Source: Streptomyces sp. CBMA152 (GTDB lineage: Bacteria > Actinomycetota > Actinomycetes > Streptomycetales > Streptomycetaceae). Taken from it: a stretch of DNA of 64,000 bases. A program made the position numbers and the translations under genes. This document shows positions 39,995 through 47,720 of the stretch, piece after piece; position 1 is the stretch's first letter, and each line of letters opens with the position of its first letter. The notes beneath the pieces are model-generated. The model was not told where the DNA came from. It searched no databases and saw nothing but the letters and a program-made list of their open reading frames with translations. The DNA is taken from positions 124,001 to 188,000 of the forward strand of contig NZ_MECJ01000004.1 of assembly GCF_014596475.1 (NCBI RefSeq), in the 5' to 3' direction.

Positions 39995-41828
39995 ATGCCC
40001 GTACACATCCAGGCCCACATCCAGCACGCCCCGCCCGCCCTGACCGAGGCCGAACGAGACTTGGTCCGGTGGGAGGACGACGGCGGCCCAGTCTTCGAAC
40101 CGCCCCCCGGCCCGCAGGCCGGGCAGTGGCTGCGGATCGCCGCCGCCTTGACCGAGAGGCTGCCGGAACTGGCCGGACGCGAGGACGTGATGGTCACCTG
40201 CGAGCAGGTCACCCGCTCCGGTGCCCCGGCCGCCTTCTACCCCGCCCGGGCCCGGCTGGAGATCGCCACCTCCCTCTTCGCCCCGCTGCGCCCGGCCCGC
40301 GATCGACCCCGCCCGGCCCGGTAACGAGGAGAACTACCCGGTGGCCTGGGGCGCCTTCACCCACGAGGCCGCGCACGCCGCCCACAGCCGGTGGGCGACC
40401 CCGCCGCCGCTGCGCGGCACCGCACTGGACACGGCGGCCCAACTGCTGGAGGAATCCCGCGCCGAGCATGCCCACCTTTCCCGCCGCCCAGGCGACCGCC
40501 GCTTCCTGCGCAGTGCTGTACACACCCTGGTCATGGGTGACTTCACCAGCCAGACGCCCACCGATCGGTGGCAGGCTGCGGCGGCGGCCGCTCTGATCCT
40601 CGCCCGCCGGGACGCCGGAATCCTCGACCCGGACGAGACCGCCCCGTTGGAGCAGGTGATTACCCACATCCTCGGCGAGGACCTCCTGGACACCCTCGCC
40701 GGAATCTGGTCGGCCGCCCACGCCACTGCCGACACCGATGGGCAGGCGATGCTGGGGCACGCTCAGGCGTGGTGCCAGGCGCTCGGCGCCGATCCCGCGC
40801 TCGCGCAATCGGCCCCCGACCCCACCGCCCGAACAGGCGAACTGGCCGACGCCATCGGCAAGGTCGCCGGTGCGGTGGCGGCGAACGAGGCCGCGCAGGC
40901 GGCGGCCCAGGCCCGTATCGAGGCGGCCCGAACGGCCCGCACGCGGGCGAAGGCCGCGAAGGCCGCCCATGCGCGGCACGCGGCATCGATGGCCGAGAAG
41001 GTCTTCGCGCCCGGAGCACGACCCTTCACCCCTGACAGCCAGCGAGAGCGGGCCAGGGGCAGCCGTGCCGCCTCGCCGGTGACCGGAACGCGAGCGCCCA
41101 CCTCGGCCGAGAAGGCGGCAGCCGGGCAGCTCGCCCGGGCTCTGCGGGCGGCGGCCTACCGGGAACGCACAGTCACCGTGACGGCCTGCGCCGCCCCGCC
41201 CGGACGCTTGAGCATGCGCGGCGCACTGGCTCGGGACGCGCAGAAGGCGGCGGGCGCCACCCCCACCGCCCAGCCCTGGATCCGCACCCAACGTCGCCAG
41301 GGTCCCACCCCGCCGCTACGGGTCGGCATCGCGGTGGACGTCTCCGGCTCGATGCGCGCCGCCGCAGCCCCCATCGCCTCAGCCGCCTGGATCCTGGCCA
41401 AGGCTGCCGCACTCACCGACCCTGACTCCCGCAGCGCCACCATCGCCTACCGCCGGGCCTTGACCGCGATCACCGCACCCGGCCGCACTCCCACCCGGGT
41501 GACCGAGTTCGATGCCGACGGCGGCGGCCACAGTCTCGCCGAGGCCAGCGACGCCCTGGCCGCAGGGCTCGGCCTCATGACACCAGGGGCGGGCCGTCTG
41601 CTGGTGATCGCCTCCGACGGCTGCTACCGGCCCCGGGAGGCCGCCTCGGCCGCCGAACGCATCACCGCTCTGCGCACGGCGGGGTGTGCGGTGCTGTGGC
41701 TCGCCTTCGCCCCCGACCCCAGCCCCTTGTCCGGGGCCACCCTGCTGCATCTCGCCGACCCGGCCCAGGCCACCGCCGCGATCGGCCACGCCGCCACCGC
41801 CGCCCTCGCCGCCACGAACCGCCTGTGA
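39995..41828 (+). pseudogene. VWA-domain/HExxH protein, frameshifted
   Basis: Two frames together make one protein of about 610 aa. Frame one (39995-40324) ends with a stop just as its sequence begins to continue in the next frame (IDPARPGNEENYPVAWGAF), from about 40303. Removing one base near 40302 would rejoin them. The second part holds AFTHEAAHAAHSRW, an HExxH site, and a von Willebrand A domain with the metal-binding DVSGS near 41336 and later LLVIASDGCY. This is the expected partner of the MoxR ATPase. The gene may be broken, misread in sequencing, or split: a GTG at 40341 with GAGGAG nine bases upstream could start a separate protein. Confidence 0.65.
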
Positions 41829-41877
41829 CCTTGCGCCGTCCCGCACGCCCCGCTGGTAGTGAAGGAGATTGATCCCC

Positions 41878-42342
41878 ATGGCATCGCTCGCTGAACGCGC
41901 CCACGCCGCCGCCGTGTTCATCCGCCACAACTCCGCCGTCAGCCCGCACGGCCGCTACCGGGGCGAGGAACACGCCCGTACCGCCGTCCGCTTGGCGGCC
42001 GCCCTCGGCCTCGGGCTGGACCAGATCACCACCGCCCCGGACTGGCTGCGGCGCCGGACCACGCCGGGCGAGCCCGTGCTGGCCACCGCCACCTGCCCCG
42101 ACACCGGCGAGCAGTTCGTCTTCCTCGCACGTCAGCCCCTGTATGACGACGAGCCGTTCGAACTCCTGGGACTCTGCCCCGAATGCAGTGGGACGGTGCC
42201 GGTCGCGGAGATCCGCCACCTCGCCGACCTTGGCACCCACCTGGCCACCGGCCCTACTCCGCGCGGCGACGGGCCCATCCCCGAAACGTTCGCCGACGAC
42301 CCTGGCCACACCTCCACTTGCCGCTTCGGCGAAGACGCCTGA
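41878..42342 (+). CDS. Small protein with possible zinc site, unknown
   Basis: A 154-aa protein that starts at ATG 41878 with AAGGAG about nine bases upstream. The middle has TCPDTGEQFVFLAR and LCPECSGTVPV, whose cysteines could bind zinc. The last residues include CRFGED. It belongs to a string of small plus-strand genes behind the MoxR/VWA pair. I do not recognise a family. Confidence 0.6.
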   Translation: MASLAERAHAAAVFIRHNSAVSPHGRYRGEEHARTAVRLAAALGLGLDQITTAPDWLRRRTTPGEPVLATATCPDTGEQFVFLARQPLYDDEPFELLGLCPECSGTVPVAEIRHLADLGTHLATGPTPRGDGPIPETFADDPGHTSTCRFGEDA

Positions 42343-42425
42343 CGCACAACAACCGTGGGCCGCTCGCTCCCGGGCGGGCGGCCGCACCCCACCACCGCTG
42401 CACAACCAGAAGAGGATCACCGCCC

Positions 42426-42762
42426 ATGGCTCACCCCAGCCCCGCCGTCCCGCCTGCTCGCAGAGTTCCACGCCCGCCTCTGCATCGACGCACCCGAGCC
42501 GACCGCCACGGCACCCGACGACCAACTCGCCCGGCTCCTCAACGAGCTCAGTGAAAGCGACCGGCTCGACCCCCATCCGCGCTCGCTCGGGGCCGCCGCC
42601 TGCCTGCTCAACCTGGCCACCTCTGACCGCCTCACCCAGTTCTTCGACGACGACTTGCCACGTTGTCTGGACGCCCTCGGCCGCCGCCCCCATCCCGAAC
42701 TCCTCGTACTGGTGAAGGCCGCCGCCGACCGCACCGCAGCAGCCGTAACCGGAAGCCGTTGA
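42426..42762 (+). pseudogene. Small unknown gene with apparent frameshift near its start
   Basis: ATG 42426 has a good ribosome site (AGAGGA), but its frame ends at 42554 in low-quality Arg/Pro-rich sequence. The adjacent frame, from about 42460 to 42762, reads like a real helical protein (RLLAEFHARLCIDA, then LARLLNELSESDRL and LLNLATSDRLTQFF) of about 100 aa and has no start codon of its own nearby. A single-base change in the first 15 codons would join them. Either the gene is broken or the sequence has an error here. Confidence 0.5.
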
Positions 42763-42858
42763 CCATGCGAGGCCCGACGAAGGGCCCCGCCCGAACCGCC
42801 TGCCGATCGCGAACCGGGCCGGAGCCACCGGCCCGGCACACCTGAAAGGACGTCACCC

Positions 42859-43347
42859 ATGCCCGACATCGGCTTGCCCCAGTATCAGGACGCCGTCCAC
42901 CACATCCTCAGCCATGCCCGCGCTCTCCTCGACGGCGCAGGGGCACAGGAATATCTGCGCTTCGCCGACCTGTTGACCCGCGCGGCTCACCAACTGCATA
43001 CCGAAGGCAGCCTGGACCTGGACACTTACGGTCTGGCCCATGCGGTGGCGGAGGCTGCTGGACAACTGGTGGTCTGCACCCGGATCCCCCTCCAGAAGGG
43101 GGATCCGAACCTGCAGTACCTCCTGGCCTCCCTTGACCGGCTGCCCCGCCCGGCCCGCATCGGCCTGCTCACCGCCGCCGCCCTACGCACGACACCCCAC
43201 CTCGATGGCAACACCCCGCCGCCCGTCCCCGTGCCACACCAGCCGTCCCTCGCCCGGCTGCAGACCACGAGGCCCTGCCCCTGCGTATGCAACAGCGGCG
43301 GCTTCTGCGGCGGGTGTGGACACGCTGGCTGTGCAGGCCGGAAGTGA
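42859..43347 (+). CDS. Unknown protein with Cys-rich tail
   Basis: A 162-aa protein with GAAAGGA eight bases before its ATG. The first ~100 residues are helical (AVHHILSHARALLDG, then FADLLTRAAHQLH). The last 25 hold seven cysteines and a histidine in CPCVCNSGGFCGGCGHAGC, which suggests a metal-binding tail. It is the last gene of the plus-strand accessory cluster. No family is recognised. Confidence 0.6.
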   Translation: MPDIGLPQYQDAVHHILSHARALLDGAGAQEYLRFADLLTRAAHQLHTEGSLDLDTYGLAHAVAEAAGQLVVCTRIPLQKGDPNLQYLLASLDRLPRPARIGLLTAAALRTTPHLDGNTPPPVPVPHQPSLARLQTTRPCPCVCNSGGFCGGCGHAGCAGRK

Positions 43348-43816
43348 ACCGCCGTATCCTCCGGCACTGCCCGGCGCGGGAGGAGCCCCCTCCACACGCC
43401 TCAGCCTGGATCAACCGGCTGAGCAGCCGGTGACGCTGGCCTGGGCGGCAAGTGGGTAGCCGATGCGGTAGTTGAGGCGCCCTCCACAGCACCGGCTTCG
43501 CGCCCCCCAGGGGGTGCGTCTGCTCGCCGAATAGCTTGCGGCTGGGACCCGCGCTCTGTGCCAAACGGTCACGAAATTGGTTACCGCGTACGCCGGGGTT
43601 CAGGAGCCCGGACAGCGGTGAAACCGACTGGACACGCGAGCGCGTCACTGCGCGGCCTCGGCGCCATGTTGCTGGTCTGCACGGTACCAGCGAGGGATCT
43701 GTACACAGGCGTCAAGCTCGCGATGAAGCGCACCGGGGCACCGGATATGTGCATGCCCCACTCGTTGTCCGGGGCAAGGAGGTGCTGGCCTCCGACTGGG
43801 GTGTGACAGATGAAAG
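43348..43816 (+). other. Intergenic stretch before convergent terminator
   Basis: About 470 bases between the last plus-strand small gene and the terminator palindrome. Open frames across it are short, lack good ribosome sites, and one runs through the palindrome. I see no gene here. Confidence 0.45.
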
Positions 43817-43880
43817 CGCCACAAGGTCCGGTGGGCGGGCGCCCCTTCGAAGGGGCGCCCGCCCACCGGACCTTGTGGCG
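43817..43880 (-). terminator. Perfect 64-bp palindrome between convergent operons
   Basis: Each 32-base arm runs from CGCCACAAGGTCC to the centre TTCGAA without a mismatch. It begins one base after the TAG of the minus-strand winged-helix gene and faces the plus-strand cluster from the other side, so it can end transcription in both directions. Confidence 0.85.
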
Positions 43881-43881
43881 T

Positions 43882-44742
43882 CTACTCGGTGGTCGTTTCG
43901 GCGGCGGTCAGGCGGTAGGTGCGGGGAGTGTCGCTCACCTGCTCGGCGATCTGCTGCTTGACCAGTGTGACCAGGCAGTTGGCGATGGCGCCCGAGGACT
44001 TCTCGATGACGCGGCTGATCTTGGTGGCGGTGAACGCCTCATCGGGGTGCGCTTGAAGGTGCTTGATGACCATGTGGCGCAGCGCCCCGGGCGCGAGCCG
44101 CTTCTTGCCGCCCGGCAAGCTGATCGCTCCTACGGGTGCTGCCTGCTTCCCCGCGCTTGTCTGCAGAGCGGGAGGGTTTGCGTCCCCCAGAGCATTGTTG
44201 CCGTTCTCGTCGTGCGGGGCATCTTCGCCGCTGCCGTCGCCATTACGGTGCACGACGTTCTGCGACGGCGCACCAGTCGCCGGGGCAGCGGGGGCGTCCG
44301 CGCCGCCGTCGTGCAGCGCGGTCTCGTCGGGCGGGAATACCGCACTGTGCGCGCTGCTGGCGACCGGCTCCGGGACATTGGCAATGGAGGGCTCCGGCTG
44401 GGTGTTCACGGGCTCCTGATCGTTCTGGCCGTCCTTGTTGGCAGCGCGGGCGGGGGCGGGGTGCCAGCGGTCGGGGGTGCGGCGGGAGCCTTCGTGTCCG
44501 CCCGGGCTGCGTACGGCCAGGCCGTGGTCTTCGAGGGTGGTGAGGGCTTTGCCGGTGGTGGAGCGCCCAAGCCCTGCGGCGAGGGCGAGTTCGGCGACGG
44601 TGGCCGGTTCGGTGAGGCTGACGAGTTCGGTGTAGACCCCCGCGGGGGCCCCGGTCAGGCCGGTCAGCGGCTGGGGTTCGGGTACGGGGTGCAGCGGACG
44701 GACGGTGGTGGCCGTGGTGTCGTTGGACATCGGCTTGGACAT
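43882..44742 (-). CDS. Protein with two winged-helix domains
   Basis: A 286-aa protein. An N-terminal MarR-like winged helix lies near residues 30-85 (PATVAELALAAGLGRSTTGKAL), followed by a disordered Asp/Pro/Ala-rich linker. A second winged helix near 220-280 contains ATKISRVIEKSSGAIANCLV. The second domain resembles the N-terminal domain of the MoxR protein encoded at 38.7 kb (VTELARILGHSGGAVGNAC), so the two may recognise related DNA. ATG 44742 has GAGGA eight bases upstream. It is the last gene of the minus-strand conjugation operon. Confidence 0.7.
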   Translation of the reverse strand: MSKPMSNDTTATTVRPLHPVPEPQPLTGLTGAPAGVYTELVSLTEPATVAELALAAGLGRSTTGKALTTLEDHGLAVRSPGGHEGSRRTPDRWHPAPARAANKDGQNDQEPVNTQPEPSIANVPEPVASSAHSAVFPPDETALHDGGADAPAAPATGAPSQNVVHRNGDGSGEDAPHDENGNNALGDANPPALQTSAGKQAAPVGAISLPGGKKRLAPGALRHMVIKHLQAHPDEAFTATKISRVIEKSSGAIANCLVTLVKQQIAEQVSDTPRTYRLTAAETTTE

Positions 44743-44905
44743 GGTGGGGTTCCTCGGATTCCGGTGAAAAACGGTGGGTTGAGGTCCCCGGCCGGGGTGC
44801 AACCGGCAGAGCGGTTGCGGGTGCCCGTTGGGTGCGTGCGCATCGCGGTGGTCCCGTCGGGCGGACCACCATGGACGCTCCACTGGCCCCGATAAGTCAA
44901 GCGGC

Positions 44906-45757
44906 CTATCGCTCCTGTTCAGGAGCGCTTTCCGGAGCGTGGTCGGGTGCGGGTGCACCCGGGGGGAGCGGGGCGTCGAGACGGGTACGCAGCGCGCGGG
45001 CGCGCTCCTGGCCGAGGTGCAGATGGCGGCGGAGCTGGCGGATGCTGACCGGGCGGCCGGTGCGTTCGCGTACGGCCGCGTCCAGGGCCTGGGCGCGCGT
45101 GAACAGGTCGGCGTCTACCGGCCGTTCGGCACCCGGGCGGGGGTAGAGGGCTTCCAGGGGTAGGTCCGGCCGGACGTCGCCGATGTCGGGCCGCGCTGCC
45201 CCGGCGTCGGAGCGGTCGGTCGGTGCGGCAACGCCGAGACCGTGGTCTGTCTGCGCGGGTGCGGCGAGGTGCGGCGGGTGGTTGGGGCGGACCACTGGGG
45301 GTGCGGGCGGGGTGTGGTGGCGCACCTCGGTGATGATCTTTCGGTAGGCGGCGATGGTTTCCGCGAGTCCGACAAGGAGCAGGCACGGCACCAGGTGCAG
45401 TAGCACGCCGGCCACATCTGCGTGGCGGGGGCGGCCGATGCCCCCGTCGGGCCAGACCGAGGTCCAGGTGTTCATGACGGCGGCGGTGCACCCGGCCCAC
45501 CAGCGCAGTGCCGCGGACCAGGCGGGCGGGCGGATGCCCCAGGCGGCGAGCCGTGCGTCCGCGTAAAGGATCGCCGCCAGCGCCAGGGCGAGCATCGGGT
45601 CGAGCAGGGCGGCGATCCAGATCGGCACGCCTCGGCTCGCGGCGAACAGGGTTACGTTGACCGCGGTGAAGACCAGCGCGAGCACTCCCACCGCGCATAG
45701 GGCGCGGGTCAGGGTGCGAAGCAGGCGCTCCGCCTCGCCGGCCCCGGGCGAGGTCAC
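44906..45757 (-). CDS. DUF2637-like membrane protein
   Basis: A 283-aa protein with four membrane helices in its first 140 residues, for example VLALVFTAVNVTLFAAS and MLALALAAILYADARLAAWG. A proline-rich linker and a C-terminal helix-turn-helix-like stretch (RPVSIRQLRRHLHLGQERARAL) follow. This design is that of the SpdB/DUF2637 proteins found on Streptomyces plasmids and conjugative islands, where they aid plasmid spread. GTG 45757 overlaps the stop of the NlpC/P60 gene. Confidence 0.75.
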   Translation of the reverse strand: MTSPGAGEAERLLRTLTRALCAVGVLALVFTAVNVTLFAASRGVPIWIAALLDPMLALALAAILYADARLAAWGIRPPAWSAALRWWAGCTAAVMNTWTSVWPDGGIGRPRHADVAGVLLHLVPCLLLVGLAETIAAYRKIITEVRHHTPPAPPVVRPNHPPHLAAPAQTDHGLGVAAPTDRSDAGAARPDIGDVRPDLPLEALYPRPGAERPVDADLFTRAQALDAAVRERTGRPVSIRQLRRHLHLGQERARALRTRLDAPLPPGAPAPDHAPESAPEQER

Positions 45758-46680
45758 CGGATGCCTTGGGTGGCGGGGCGGGTGGCGCCCTGGAAAGAGG
45801 AGTTGGGGACTGGGCCTTCACGGACGACGGCTCCGGGGTGCGGGGCGTCGATCATGCTGCCGGGTTGGGTGGCGATGGCGACGTGGGTGATGTGGGTGGG
45901 GCTGGTGCCGAAGAACAGCAGGTCGCCGGGTAGTACTGGCGTTCCGGTCGGCACGTGGGGTCCGTGGTTGTACTGGTCCTGGGCGACGCGCGGGAGGGGG
46001 ATGCCAGCGGCGTGGTAGGCGGCCTGGGTCAGCCCGGAGCAGTCGAAGCCGCCGTCGGCTGGTCCGTCCCCGCCCCATACGTACGGGGTGCCGAGTTGGG
46101 CGCGGGCGAACGCGACCGCCGTTGCCGCAGCTCCGGTTGGGGTAGGCGTGGTGGTGGCGTACTGGGAGGCGATGCGCAGGACTTCGGCGACGTACTGCTC
46201 GGAGTGGTTGTACGCGAACAGGGCCCGGTGCAGGTCTCTGCCGTCGCGGGCGCCGTTGGCGCACAGCAGGCGGGCTGCCGCGTACACGGCGTTGACCGGG
46301 TCCCACGGGGTGGGCGGGCTCTTCCCGCCGGGTGGCACCGGGTACGCGTATGCCGCGAAGGTGGACGGCAGGAACTGCATGGGCCCCACGGCGCCCGCCT
46401 CCGACACCATCGTGGGGTGCCGGCTGTGATCGGTCTCGACCTTCCCGATCGCCGCGAGGATCGTCCAGGACAGGCCCGGACATTCGGGGGCGGCCCGCTG
46501 GTAGAGGGCGAGCAGGTAGGACGGGATGTCCGCCAGGGCCTGCTTGCTCGGTAGGGCCGACACACTGCTGCCTGGGAGCAGGCTGCTCAGCAGCGCGGCG
46601 ATGATGAGCACGGCGAGCAGCGGCAGAGCGAGGAGGCTGCAGCCGATGCCGGCGGTGGTCTTGGCGAGTGCGGAGCTCAT
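45754..46680 (-). CDS. Bifunctional lytic transglycosylase/NlpC-P60 hydrolase
   Basis: A 308-aa cell-wall enzyme. After an N-terminal membrane anchor (LLALPLLAVLIIAALLSSL) come a lysozyme-like domain near residues 60-165, with the catalytic glutamate probably in AIGKVETDHSRHP and the family stretch GPMQFLPSTFAAY, and an NlpC/P60 peptidase domain near 190-300 with Cys in DCSGLTQAAY and His in THITHVAIA. Such VirB1-type enzymes open the peptidoglycan for type IV secretion channels. The ATG overlaps the replication-relaxation gene stop. Confidence 0.88.
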   Translation of the reverse strand: MSSALAKTTAGIGCSLLALPLLAVLIIAALLSSLLPGSSVSALPSKQALADIPSYLLALYQRAAPECPGLSWTILAAIGKVETDHSRHPTMVSEAGAVGPMQFLPSTFAAYAYPVPPGGKSPPTPWDPVNAVYAAARLLCANGARDGRDLHRALFAYNHSEQYVAEVLRIASQYATTTPTPTGAAATAVAFARAQLGTPYVWGGDGPADGGFDCSGLTQAAYHAAGIPLPRVAQDQYNHGPHVPTGTPVLPGDLLFFGTSPTHITHVAIATQPGSMIDAPHPGAVVREGPVPNSSFQGATRPATQGIR

Positions 46681-47666
46681 GGGCCGGCCTCGATTGCGGG
46701 AGGCAGCGGGGGGACGGGGAGGGTGAGGGTGGTGTCGGCATCGGTGGGGGCCAGCCCGCCGGCCGGGGTGAGGCCGGGCCAGTGGGCGGCGAGGTCGGCG
46801 AGGGTCGTGCGGTGGCCGGTGGGTTCGAGCGGGGTCCACCAAGGGCCGTGCGGACTGGCGGTGGTGTAGTCCGCGGAACTCGTCGCGATGTGGAGGCCGA
46901 GTTCGTGGGTCGCCGGGGCGAGGCGGCGGCGCAGGGTCTGGTCGCGGGAGGCGGTGCGGGTGTGGATGAGGAGGGCAGGCCGGGTGCCGGTCGTGGTGGC
47001 CAAGGCCGCGTAGCCGGCGAGTTTGGCTTCGACGCGGGCGAGAGGCTGGCTGCCGGTGTCGTACTCGAGGAAGAACGGCAGCAGCAGGCCGCCATCGAGC
47101 CAGTGGGCGTACGTGTCAGGGCGGATGATGTCGCCCCAGCGGCGCGCGCAGGAGCGCTCGGAGAGCCACAGGTCGAGCCCGGCCTCGGGGGTGGTGCGGG
47201 TGCGGGCGGCGAGGTGGGTGAGGAGTTCGTTGACGCCGATGTCGTGGCCGAGCCAGGGCGAGTAGGCGATGCGCCCGGTATGCGTGGGGCGCCACCCCAC
47301 AGCGGCCGGTTCGCACCCGCCCTGAGCAGCAAGCAGGGCGGCACCGACGGGGCCGAGGGTGTAGTGCTCGGGGGCCGAGCCCGACACGGTCAGGGGACGG
47401 AACGAATCGAGGACGGCGTGCTGGTGCAGGGTACGCAGACGGCGCTGCGCGGAGCGCAGTGAGCCGTACGCGAGGCGGACAATCTGATGGGTGGTCAGTA
47501 CCTGGTGCTCGTGCAGCATCCGCACCAGCCACACATCCCGACCGGTTAGGCGACGGGCGAGGGCGGCCACATCGGTGTACCGGCCGGCGGGGCGGGCGCG
47601 GCTGGTAGCGGCGCGGGCGGTGTAACGGGAGCCGGGACCGACGGCCGGGCGTGGGAGTGCGGACAT
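46677..47666 (-). CDS. Replication-relaxation family protein
   Basis: A 329-aa protein with an N-terminal winged helix (VRMLHEHQVLTTHQIVRLAYGSLRSAQRRLRTL, near residues 48-82). The family pattern HDIGVNELLTHLA, then a PFFLEYDTGSQPLARVEAKLAGYAAL stretch, follows near 145-220. Proteins of this family are found on actinobacterial conjugative elements and plasmids next to type IV secretion genes and are thought to act in replication or transfer initiation. No separate relaxase gene is visible, so this protein may be important in DNA processing. Confidence 0.8.
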   Translation of the reverse strand: MSALPRPAVGPGSRYTARAATSRARPAGRYTDVAALARRLTGRDVWLVRMLHEHQVLTTHQIVRLAYGSLRSAQRRLRTLHQHAVLDSFRPLTVSGSAPEHYTLGPVGAALLAAQGGCEPAAVGWRPTHTGRIAYSPWLGHDIGVNELLTHLAARTRTTPEAGLDLWLSERSCARRWGDIIRPDTYAHWLDGGLLLPFFLEYDTGSQPLARVEAKLAGYAALATTTGTRPALLIHTRTASRDQTLRRRLAPATHELGLHIATSSADYTTASPHGPWWTPLEPTGHRTTLADLAAHWPGLTPAGGLAPTDADTTLTLPVPPLPPAIEAGP

Positions 47667-47720
47667 CGCAGGTCACCACCGAGGATGTGTACGAAGGCGC
47701 GGGCGGGCGAAGGCGCCGTA

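Noticed and set aside
43536..43961. Plus-strand open frames between the Cys-rich gene and the winged-helix gene
   Set aside because: One runs through the 64-bp palindrome and the stop of the opposite gene; none has good start signals.
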